From Alphaproteobacteria bacterium (GTDB lineage Bacteria; Pseudomonadota; Gammaproteobacteria; JAGOUN01), in the NCBI GenBank assembly GCA_021151585.1, contig JAGKWX010000040.1, positions 1 through 10,717 of the forward strand: 10,717 nucleotides of DNA, in the 5' to 3' direction. The notes under the pieces are model-generated. The model did no database searches, was not told the origin of the DNA, and saw only the letters and a list, made by a program, of their open reading frames with translations. Shown piece after piece: positions 1 to 6,884 of the stretch. The position numbers were made by a program, and so were the translations under genes. How positions within the stretch are numbered: the first letter of the stretch is position 1; the number at the start of each line of letters is the position of its first letter.

Positions 1-146
1 TGCGTATTCTGCACCTAATCGAACACTAATTCTGCTCTAACTCGAACAGTGATTCTGTTTTTCCTCGAACGCTTATTCTGTTTTTGCCCGAACACCGATT
101 CTGCTCTCTTTCGAACGGTGATTCTGGTGCATTCGAACGCTTGATC
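1..146 (+). repeat. IS21 left-end array of subterminal transposase-binding repeats, about 23-bp period
   Basis: The consensus is TCGAAC followed by four variable bases and ATTCTG. Copies are at 19-34, 42-57, 65-80, 88-103 and 111-126, so successive starts are exactly 23 bp apart. A terminal half copy (ATTCTG) is at 6-11 and an inner half copy (TCGAACGC) starts at 133. Repeated subterminal sites bound by the transposase are established for IS21-family elements. Their use here is inferred from position and from the mirrored copies at the right end. Confidence 0.9.
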
Positions 147-169
147 GCGACTTAGTTTGAACATTTAAT
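141..169 (+). promoter_or_regulatory. putative sigma70-type promoter for istAB
   Basis: TTGATC at 141-146 and TTTAAT at 164-169 are separated by 17 bp, giving 4/6 and 5/6 matches to the -35 and -10 consensus. They lie just inside the innermost terminal repeat, so transposase binding could repress transcription. A GAGGA ribosome-binding site at 196-200 lies 9 nt before the istA start. The promoter is judged by eye only. Confidence 0.4.
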
Positions 170-209
170 TAACATTTGCTCTTTGTGTTTACCATGAGGA
201 GCGTTTTTA

Positions 210-1599
210 ATGAGTCGATTATCTATGCGTAAAATTAGTGAAATTTTAAGACAACGCTATGCGTTAAATCACAGTTATCGTGACATTGGAAAAAGTTTAG
301 GAATTAGCATCAGCACTATTTCAGATTATCTGAGTCGAGCGAAAGCTGCTGGCATCAGGTGGCCAGTGCCAGATTCCATGACGGAAGAACAATTATTTGC
401 TCAACTATTTCTTCCTGTTGAAACGACGGGCATTGATCGCCAACCAGCCGATTGGGAACAAATCCATCAGGAGCGTCATAAAAAAGGAATGACGCTACGA
501 TTATTATGGCGTGAGTATCGTGATCAACATGCGGAAGGGTTTTGTTATTCCCAGTTTTGTAAACATTATAAAGATTATGTTAAAACGCTGACACCTGTGA
601 TGCGGCAGTATCACAAAGCGGGTGAAAAAACCTTTGTGGATTATGCGGGCATGACGATGGAGTGGATTGATATTGCCAACGGCGAGATTCATACCGCCCA
701 AGTGTTTGTCGGTTGTTTAGGTGCATCGCAATACATTTTTTGTGAAGCGACAGCCACACAACAATTACCTGATTGGATTCATTCACATATTCATATGTTT
801 GAATATTATGGTGGTGCGACTGAAATGCTTGTGCCAGATAACTGTGGGTATCGTTGAGCGTCAAATCATGGCGCCTTTACGTCATCGCACATTCACGAGT
901 CTTGCTGAAATTAATAAAGCATTACGTGAAGGCATGGAGAAAATTAATCACCAGCCTTTCCAGAAAATGAAAACATCGCGATATGATTTATTTCGCCAAC
1001 TGGATAAACCTGCATTAAAATCATTGCCGCCCACGCGTTACCAATATGCTGAGTGGAAAAAAGCGAAAGTGCACATGGATTATCATGTGGTTTTCGATGA
1101 TCATTTTTATAGCGTACCTTATCAGTATCTTCGACAAACGATTGAAATACGTGCCACGGCTAAAACTATTGAATGCATTTTAAAGCAAAAGCGTATCGCC
1201 AGTCACCCTCGCTCTTATTTACGCTATCGTTATACAACTTTAGAAGAACACATGCCGAAATCGCATCAAGCTCAAGCCCAATATTCTCTGGATTTTATTT
1301 ATGAAAATGCAAGAAAAATTGGCGATAAAACCGTCTGTTTTATGGACCACCTTCTGGCTTCTCGTGCCTTTCCGCAGCAAGCCTATCGCGCATGTTATGG
1401 TTTATTGCGATTAAGCCATCGCTTTGGAGCTGATCGTTTAGAAAAAGCGTGTGCCAAGGGATTGCTGAGTGGCGCGAATCGCTATCAACACATTGAAACT
1501 ATGTTAAAAAACCAACTTGAGGAGGTGCCACTTTCTGACAACACGCCGACCAAAATCATTCTGCACGAGAATATTCGCGGCGCAGAATACTATCAATAA
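210..1599 (+). pseudogene. istA: istA, IS21-family transposase, broken by internal deletion and frameshift
   Basis: The N-terminal part (215 codons, 210-857) starts at an ATG with GAGGA 9 nt upstream. It has a helix-turn-helix around residues 20-45 (SYRDIGKSLGISISTISDYL) and the start of the DDE catalytic core, with FVDYAG (Asp144) and MLVPDN (Asp210). Right after VPDN the frame changes: the continuation TVGIVERQIMAPL is read from 841 in another frame and runs to the stop at 1597-1599. That part contains the usual C-terminal region with HVVFDDHFYSVPYQYL. Complete IstA proteins are near 500 residues, whereas the two pieces total about 464. The missing piece should carry the third catalytic residue, the Glu before VGIVERQI, so the enzyme should be inactive even if the frame were restored. 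Translation from 841 would need frameshifting, or the ATG at 868 within this segment. Confidence 0.9.
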
Positions 1600-1631
1600 C
1601 GATTCTCTTAAAAAAACATAAGGAAAAAATC

Positions 1632-2384
1632 ATGCTAACACAAACAACATTGGAAAAATTACGATCATTAAAATTAACTGGCATGGCCAATGCGTTTGCC
1701 GCGCAATTAACTACGCCTCAGCCTGATTTAGATTTCGAAGAAAGATTAGGGATCTTGATTGATCAAGAATATATACTACGTGAAAATAGAAAATTGCAGC
1801 GACGATTGACGGCGGCAAAACTTCAACAACAGGCGTGTTTAGAAGATATCGATTACGATGCGCCGCGCGGTTTGGTAAAAGCCAAGATACTCGAGCTTTC
1901 TCGCGGGCAATGGTTACAGAATCGGTTTAATTTGTTGATCACAGGATCAACGGGTTGTGGAAAAACCTATTTAGCCTGTGCACTCGCTCATCGTGCTTGC
2001 TTGGATGGATTCACCAGCAAGTATTATCGTTTGCCGCGTTTATGGGAAGAATTAAAAATCGCAAAAGCTAATGGCTCTTACACGCAGTGGTTAGCTCAAT
2101 TAGCTAAAATTGACTTGCTCATCTTAGATGATTGGGGGCTGGTAACGCCCGATACAGAACGACGACAAGATCTTTTAGAAATACTTGACGATCGTTATCA
2201 AAAAAAATCGACATTAGTGACAAGCCAGCTGCCCATCGCCAACTGGCATTCACACCTTAATGATATCACGTTGGCAGATGCTATCTTAGATAGATTACTG
2301 CATAATTCTATGCGATTAGAGTTAAAAGGGCCTTCTATGAGAAAAAATAAAAAACATTGCAAATTGGAGGAAGCTCAACAATAA
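1632..2384 (+). CDS. istB: IstB, IS21-family AAA+ ATPase transposition helper
   Basis: This 250-aa protein is the expected size for IstB. It has a Walker A motif GSTGCGKT at residues 105-112, a Walker B motif LLILDDWG at 162-169, a sensor-like segment LVTSQLP at 195-201 and an ILDRLLH motif with Arg221 as a likely arginine finger. The N-terminal 60 residues match the helical IstB domain (TLEKLRSLKLTGMANAF). Such proteins bind DNA and ATP as oligomers and direct IstA to target sites. The start is supported by AAGGA at 1620-1624, 7 nt upstream. It follows istA by 32 nt and is presumably co-transcribed with it. The ORF looks intact, so it could still act with an IstA supplied by another copy. 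Confidence 0.95.
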   Translation: MLTQTTLEKLRSLKLTGMANAFAAQLTTPQPDLDFEERLGILIDQEYILRENRKLQRRLTAAKLQQQACLEDIDYDAPRGLVKAKILELSRGQWLQNRFNLLITGSTGCGKTYLACALAHRACLDGFTSKYYRLPRLWEELKIAKANGSYTQWLAQLAKIDLLILDDWGLVTPDTERRQDLLEILDDRYQKKSTLVTSQLPIANWHSHLNDITLADAILDRLLHNSMRLELKGPSMRKNKKHCKLEEAQQ

Positions 2385-2400
2385 TGAGCGCGCTGATTAA

Positions 2401-2494
2401 GCGTTCGAATAAAACAGAATTCGCGTTCGCGTAATCGCAGAATCACCGTTCGAATTAAAAACAGAATCGATGTTCGTTCCGAACAGAATATGCA
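2401..2494 (-). repeat. IS21 right-end array of inverted subterminal repeats
   Basis: Inverted copies of the left-end motif (CAGAAT, four variable bases, GTTCG-type end) lie at 2415-2430, 2438-2453 and 2462-2477, with a terminal half copy CAGAATATGCA at 2484-2494 and an inner half copy GCGTTCGA at 2401-2408. Spacings are 22-24 bp, mirroring the left end. The copy at 2438-2453 is the exact reverse complement of the left copy at 111-126. Confidence 0.9.
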
Positions 2495-2662
2495 CCATTG
2501 GATGACTATCGCAAGCTTACTGGTGTCAGAAGTGACTTTGTTTTTTAGCGCTGATAGTTTGTCACTCAAATGAAAATATTTTTCACGTTGTGCGCTTGTA
2601 AACTTCGGAGGTTTTTCAAAAGCGTTAATTTCATCAGCATTCAAAATCGTGAGTCGCGGCAT
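2495..2662 (-). pseudogene. tnpA: 5' fragment of a Tn3-family transposase (N-terminal DUF4158-type domain), cut by the IS21 element
   Basis: Fifty-six codons run on the minus strand from the ATG at 2662 to 2495, ending exactly at the IS right end; beyond that the frame continues into IS terminal repeats as nonsense. The peptide has the pattern MPRLTIL..DEI.AFE.PP.F...QREKYFHL...L followed by KLAIVIQW. This resembles the N-terminal DUF4158 domain of Tn3-family transposases, whose catalytic DDE part would lie about 900 residues further on. AAGGA at 2676-2672 lies 9 nt upstream of the start. The gene begins 29 nt after the recombinase stop on the same strand, so the two form an operon. The rest of tnpA should lie to the left of this window on the minus strand. 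The family call is from remembered similarity. Confidence 0.75.
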
Positions 2663-2691
2663 ACAAATACATCCTTATTGTCAACTTTTTT

Positions 2692-3939
2692 CTAAATCGA
2701 ACTCTCTTCTTGACGTAACCGTTTTTTCTTGGCCGAAGCATGCCGTTCTCGACGTTCAATATCAATGTATTTATCCGTAATCGCCCCTGAGCTATGGCCG
2801 GCATCATCACGCACATGCTCTCTCGGACGAATTTTTACATCTTCAGAAATACCGGTATGCCGCAGCCAATGGACGGTAGCTTCTAATACGGCATCCGCAT
2901 CTTCTTTGAATCCATCGATTTTTAAACGTTCAATGGTAGCATCAAAACAAAATTGCACGATTTTTCTGACAAAAGAGGTATTACTAATAGCTCCGGTTCC
3001 TTTAACTTTCGGTAATAACGGCGATTTGTCCGCAGGCGAGGGGAGTGGTGAAAGATGCAAATACTTGCGCCACCGTTTTAGTGCTTGCAACATCGCATCA
3101 CTAACCGCAATTTCGCGTTCTTTATTGCCTTTGCCCACCACGGTAAACCACCACAAGCCATCATGATCGCGTCGAAAATCATTCATGACCGGTGTTGAGT
3201 AATCGTTCGCGGTCAATTCTGAAATACGCAAATACATGAGAAATAAAGCCGATAAAATAAATAACGTGCGTTCATGTTTTTCAGGCTTTTGTGCAGCCAA
3301 CATTTCAGCGGTTTCAATCACGTATTCCCATTGTAATTCTGAAAGTCGTCGTACTTTCGGTTTGCCTTGACGTTTACGCAAGAATTTACTTTTTTGACGA
3401 ATATGAGCGATAGGATTTACTTCAGTGACTTCTTCTTGAATAAGAAAATTATAGAAGCTACTGAGTATGGCAAAGACTTCTTTAAGCGCCGTTTCAGACA
3501 AGCTGTAATCTTTGATTTCAGCTTGTTGACCTTGTTTTAAGGCGGATTTTGATAAGGTCACGACGAAAGGTCGCCACTCAGCATTAGGTGCACGTATGCC
3601 TTGTTGAACAATAAAACGCGGCACTTTTTTAAGACTGATCCACGTTTCAGGTGGATTTTGACAAAACTGCAAATACGCCTCAATATCTTTACGCCGTAGA
3701 TCACAGACGGATTTTTGCGCTAGTTGCCAAGACCAATGTAATAACCGTTCTACTTCACGACGATAGGCATTGAAGGTTGCCTGGCTGCCATTATAACTAT
3801 TTAAAAAAGCCAGCGCATGCTGATAATTCTCCTGACAAAAAGGATTCATGCTGCTAAAATCTGGAGCTATGCTTGTGAATTCAGCTACATTGGCTAAGGT
3901 ATCAAAAAGCGGTAAGGGCGGTGGTGGCAATTTAGTCAT
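2692..3939 (-). CDS. tyrosine recombinase / integrase, probably the TnpI-like resolvase of a Tn3-type transposon
   Basis: This 415-aa protein has the tyrosine-recombinase layout. An N-terminal SAM-like core-binding region lies at about 35-180 (FNAYRREVERLLHWS, FYNFLIQEEV). The catalytic domain follows with Arg238 in YLRISEL, Lys270 in VGKGNKERE, His357 and Arg360 in HWLRHTG, His382 in DAGHSSGAIT and the nucleophile Tyr391 in TDKYIDI. All catalytic positions are present, so it should be active. Such enzymes cut and rejoin DNA at short inverted sites around a 6-8 bp core. It lies directly upstream of the Tn3-type tnpA on the same strand, the order seen for tnpI-tnpA in Tn4430-like transposons, although it is longer than the classical TnpI (about 280-300 aa). 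A candidate target site lies in the 101 bp upstream of its start. No clear Shine-Dalgarno sequence precedes the ATG at 3939. Confidence 0.9.
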   Translation of the reverse strand: MTKLPPPPLPLFDTLANVAEFTSIAPDFSSMNPFCQENYQHALAFLNSYNGSQATFNAYRREVERLLHWSWQLAQKSVCDLRRKDIEAYLQFCQNPPETWISLKKVPRFIVQQGIRAPNAEWRPFVVTLSKSALKQGQQAEIKDYSLSETALKEVFAILSSFYNFLIQEEVTEVNPIAHIRQKSKFLRKRQGKPKVRRLSELQWEYVIETAEMLAAQKPEKHERTLFILSALFLMYLRISELTANDYSTPVMNDFRRDHDGLWWFTVVGKGNKEREIAVSDAMLQALKRWRKYLHLSPLPSPADKSPLLPKVKGTGAISNTSFVRKIVQFCFDATIERLKIDGFKEDADAVLEATVHWLRHTGISEDVKIRPREHVRDDAGHSSGAITDKYIDIERRERHASAKKKRLRQEESSI

Positions 3940-3958
3940 GGGTCATTAAAAATAGGGC

Positions 3959-3986
3959 TTGTTTTTAAAGAAGATCATGATAGCAT
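3959..3986 (+). promoter_or_regulatory. weak putative promoter for the ankyrin-protease gene
   Basis: TTGTTT at 3959-3964 and TAGCAT at 3981-3986 with a 16-bp spacer are a weak sigma70-like pair in the 101-bp gap between two divergent genes. The downstream 12-6-12 inverted repeat would then lie in the 5' leader. The assignment is uncertain in such AT-rich DNA. Confidence 0.22.
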
Positions 3987-4048
3987 ACACAAAATAAGAC
4001 TGATAACTATTATTATCAATCTTAAAAATAAGGCAATCTCATGATCTT
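3971..4048. repeat. nested co-centred inverted repeat with a dif-like core, candidate recombinase site or operator
   Basis: The inner arms are TAAGACTGATAA (3995-4006) and TTATCAATCTTA (4013-4024), which match at 11 of 12 positions as an inverted repeat around a 6-bp spacer CTATTA. The outer arms AAGATCATGA (3971-3980) and TCATGATCTT (4039-4048) are perfect 10-bp inverted copies. Both pairs share the same centre, between 4009 and 4010. Inverted 9-12 bp arms around a 6-bp core are the geometry of Xer/dif and TnpI core sites, and the arm ends GATAA / TTATC next to the core also recall dif. The site adjoins an intact tyrosine recombinase. The outer right arm covers the ATG at 4041, so binding could also control translation or transcription of that gene. 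Confidence 0.6.
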
Positions 4049-6836
4049 TGATCTAGTAAAAAATGGCGATATTCAAGGTATTAGCGATTGGCTTCATGCC
4101 GGTAACGATATAAATACTATTAATAGTGATCAAAACAGCTTGTTAGGTTTTGCCATTTTAAACCATCAATGGCAAGTCGCCGAACTCTTATTAAAATTTG
4201 GAGCATCTACCCATTGTGTAATTAATAACGATCCTGAACATGGCAGCAATGTTTGTTTAACGACAAGACCAATGCAGAATAATTGTTGGAAATTAGTGGA
4301 ACAATTAATACGTTGTGACGCTAATGCCCGAGATTGTTGGAACCATCTTTCACCTCTTGGATACTTTGTAAAAACAAATAATAGGGAAATGGTTAACTTT
4401 ATCTTAGCTAAATTTCCTGATTTAGTTGATTACCCAGAAACTCACTCTCCCCTTAAATTGGCTATTATTGATGGAAATTTAGAAATCATTAAAATATTAA
4501 TTCCGTATAGGCCATCTCTAACCAAAAAACAGTCGTTAAATGGAAATGGAGTTTCGGTTGCATTGATGGGTACACCCATACAATTTGCTCAACATTATAA
4601 TCATGATGACATTATCTGTTACCTTCTGGGGCTCGATCCTAGTCTTGCTAATGATTTAGATCAACCATATAATCGTGATTTATCTGGCTTAGATTCTGAA
4701 AGCCAAAGATCTGCGCTTATGAATCGTCTTATTCAGAACCAACGCGAAAGCGATGAGCTACGTACTGAAAAAGCACAAGAATTTTTTAAAAATTTAGATA
4801 GTTTGTCTTTTGCAATTACTCACCATGTCTTACCCGCAATAGCAATAATCAATAATGGTCGTATTGGAACAGCATTTTATCAAGGTCCTACTTGGATAGT
4901 CACTAATGCACACGTAGCTCCTTCGAGAGATGATCTTCAAGATTGGCGCTTATTAAACTGGAACAATGATGTTACCTCACCCGTGGTAAAACGCTCTTTT
5001 CACCGGCAAGAAAGGCCAGATATGCCTGATTTAGTCATTATCGAAATTGAAGATAATGAACACAACAGTCATCCTATACTTCAAACAAAATTCAGTGACG
5101 ATGAGGCCTTAGATGAAATACTCACATTTTATATTGATCATGACTTAGAAATAAAGTTCCTTAAAAAAACTTCAGGCGAAAATTTATATCCATTAATGTA
5201 TGAATGTTTAGACGGGTCGTCTCCACAACCTGGCACATCGGGCTCCCCTATTCTAGAAGCACGAGTAGTCATTTCACGAGAACCTTTTTGGCAATTTAAA
5301 GTAGTCGGCGCCCTTTATGCGCGCTGTGCTCCTAATGATAAAGAAAAATCTTCTAATAGCCATGCTAATTCATTTTTTGAAAGTGCTCCGAAAATGCCTA
5401 CAATGTTTGTTTGTGCCATCCCAGTCATACAAGATTTTGATCAATTGCTTGGCCTGTTGAATACATTAAGTGAAGCCGAAAGATATTACGAATCTGCAAA
5501 AGCTAGTGCGACTTTTTCTGATAAAAAAGGGCAAGAAGATGAAAAACGATATTTAACACTAACAGATATTACTTTGCAGCTTGCTAATAAAGGTTTTTTA
5601 GAATATCAGCAAGGGCAATCTCCACTATCTATTGATTTACCAGATGGCTTAGAAAAATTGCTCGGTAAAGGTATTGTAGGACTTAGTCAGTCTGTATTAC
5701 TTGGCAAAAAGGTGGTTAATTGGTGGAAAGATGGTCAAAAGGAAATTAAAAAGCCTATTGATCAGTTACCTCATGAAAGAACAGGATTTCCCTGTATTGA
5801 GTTAAGTAAATTGAGTGAAGATTTTAAAGCATTACTGGATAGAATAAATGGTATTGAAGAAATAAAAATTCAGTCTTCTAACGCGAATAAAACTATATTC
5901 ACAAACGGCCATTTTCGAATTGATCAACTGGGAGCCAGTGCAAATCAATGGAGATTAGAAATACAGGATAACACAGATCAATTTTATAAAAGAACCTCTC
6001 CTTCTTTATCTTGCACCTTCGCTATTGTTTTATTTCCTAAAAGTTTAGAAAAACTTCAGGGGCCGGTGCTGCGTGAAGCATTTGATAAAAGCCAAACCGA
6101 TAAAGAACCGAAAGAGTATGGAAAAATATTATCTTTGTTATGTACTCAAAAAAAATCAACAGTAGATACTTATTTGGGAACTGCTAGTACATCACGTTCA
6201 ACTCTATTTGGAAAAACTGCTGAAACTGATCCAGATAAGAAGTTTGCGGCAGTACTTTTAGAACGATTTGAGCTGACAGTAAAACACTTACCTAAAGACG
6301 GTCATTGTCAGTTCAGAGCTGTCGCTGAGGAAATAGGAAGATTGAATAATTTAGCTAAAGATATAATTGCGCAAAGAGCTATTCGGCTTAGAAAAAAAAC
6401 TGTTGAATATATGAGAGATACCCAGACAAGGACAGTAGTAGAGAACTTTTTCAACTCTACAGAGTGCAATAATCAACCTAATTATGAATCTTATTTAAAT
6501 CATATGGAGAGTGCTGATAATTTAAGCATTGAAACAAATGCCTATGGTAGTCATATAACGCTTGTTGCGCTTGGTAATATATTATGGGACAAACAAAAAA
6601 AACCTATTATTTTACTTCATCCAGCTGATTTTTTGGACGGCGCTGAACTAACAATTCAAAATAGAGTTTTTGGCTGTAGTGATTTAAGCGCTTTAAATTT
6701 AGATAATGCACTTTATTTGGTTTATGATGGAGGTAATCATTACGATTCTATTTATGGATTGTCAGAGGCTTTAAAAGCCTACTTGGAAAGCAGACTTGTT
6801 GCTGCCAGATTATCAAATACCTCTCCCCCATTCTAA
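4041..6836 (+). CDS. ankyrin repeat - trypsin-like serine protease - OTU cysteine protease fusion, candidate effector
   Basis: This 931-aa protein starts at an ATG with AAGG 7 nt upstream and has no signal peptide. Residues 1-205 contain about six degenerate ankyrin repeats (for example SPLKLAIIDGNLEIIKILI, SLLGFAILNHQWQVAELLL). Residues 255-465 look like a chymotrypsin-fold protease, with GTAFYQGPTWIVTNAHV (His291), DMPDLVII (Asp330) and PGTSGSP (Ser400). Residues 466-740 are unrecognised and include a Ser/Thr-rich stretch near 706-722. Residues 743-910 fit an OTU deubiquitinase, with DGHCQFRAV (Asp753, Cys756), YGSHITLVALGNIL (835-848) and DGGNHYDSI (His900). OTU proteases cleave ubiquitin chains and ankyrin repeats bind proteins, so a role inside a eukaryotic host cell is likely. 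Delivery by a type IV system is inference. It is divergent from the recombinase and leads a block of three co-directional genes. Confidence 0.85.
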   Translation: MIFDLVKNGDIQGISDWLHAGNDINTINSDQNSLLGFAILNHQWQVAELLLKFGASTHCVINNDPEHGSNVCLTTRPMQNNCWKLVEQLIRCDANARDCWNHLSPLGYFVKTNNREMVNFILAKFPDLVDYPETHSPLKLAIIDGNLEIIKILIPYRPSLTKKQSLNGNGVSVALMGTPIQFAQHYNHDDIICYLLGLDPSLANDLDQPYNRDLSGLDSESQRSALMNRLIQNQRESDELRTEKAQEFFKNLDSLSFAITHHVLPAIAIINNGRIGTAFYQGPTWIVTNAHVAPSRDDLQDWRLLNWNNDVTSPVVKRSFHRQERPDMPDLVIIEIEDNEHNSHPILQTKFSDDEALDEILTFYIDHDLEIKFLKKTSGENLYPLMYECLDGSSPQPGTSGSPILEARVVISREPFWQFKVVGALYARCAPNDKEKSSNSHANSFFESAPKMPTMFVCAIPVIQDFDQLLGLLNTLSEAERYYESAKASATFSDKKGQEDEKRYLTLTDITLQLANKGFLEYQQGQSPLSIDLPDGLEKLLGKGIVGLSQSVLLGKKVVNWWKDGQKEIKKPIDQLPHERTGFPCIELSKLSEDFKALLDRINGIEEIKIQSSNANKTIFTNGHFRIDQLGASANQWRLEIQDNTDQFYKRTSPSLSCTFAIVLFPKSLEKLQGPVLREAFDKSQTDKEPKEYGKILSLLCTQKKSTVDTYLGTASTSRSTLFGKTAETDPDKKFAAVLLERFELTVKHLPKDGHCQFRAVAEEIGRLNNLAKDIIAQRAIRLRKKTVEYMRDTQTRTVVENFFNSTECNNQPNYESYLNHMESADNLSIETNAYGSHITLVALGNILWDKQKKPIILLHPADFLDGAELTIQNRVFGCSDLSALNLDNALYLVYDGGNHYDSIYGLSEALKAYLESRLVAARLSNTSPPF

Positions 6837-6884
6837 TTGAGGTAACAAACCGTCCCTATATGTCGGGAAACCCTTAATAATATT

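Larger units (their letters stand above)
1..2494 (+). mobile_element. IS21-family insertion sequence, boundaries visible, transposase defective
   Basis: The element carries istA and istB in the standard order between matching ends. The left end reads TGCGTATTCTG from base 1, and the reverse complement of the right end (2484-2494) reads TGCATATTCTG, so the tips match at 10 of 11 bases and have the TG...CA tips typical of the family. About 2.5 kb is a normal length for IS21 elements. Both ends carry several copies of a 16-bp motif. The element interrupts a Tn3-type transposase gene that resumes at 2495 on the minus strand. IstA is broken, so the copy is probably immobile unless helped in trans. 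The base before position 1 is not visible, so the target duplication cannot be checked and the left boundary could be off by a base or so. Confidence 0.92.
2495..4048 (-). mobile_element. remnant of a Tn3-family transposon: candidate recombination site, tyrosine recombinase, truncated tnpA
   Basis: The recombinase gene, the tnpA fragment and the nested inverted repeat at 3971-4048 together look like the recombination module of a Tn3-family transposon that uses a tyrosine recombinase instead of a serine resolvase. No terminal inverted repeat of the Tn3 type is recognised in the window. The left end would lie past tnpA outside the window, and the right end may lie beyond the passenger genes, so the true extent is unknown. 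The grouping is inference from gene order. Confidence 0.5.

Noticed and set aside
19..126. Regularly spaced short repeats resembling a CRISPR array
   Set aside because: The repeated motif is only 16 bp with 7-bp spacers and is mirrored at the other IS end, so it is an IS21 terminal array. No cas genes are present.
721..843. Possible separate gene start at 721 for the second half of istA
   Set aside because: This stretch overlaps the genuine istA N-terminal coding sequence in another frame. Only codons from 841 onward resemble IstA.
504..864. Minus-strand open frames opposite istA
   Set aside because: They are antisense to recognisable IstA motifs and have no ribosome-binding site.
2729..3166. 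Plus-strand open frame inside the recombinase gene
   Set aside because: It is antisense to the catalytic domain of a well-supported recombinase and has the Ser-rich composition of a shadow frame.
6837..6884. Possible terminator between the fusion protein gene and the 321-aa gene
   Set aside because: Only a 4-bp TCCC/GGGA pair is present with no T-run, so there is no real support.
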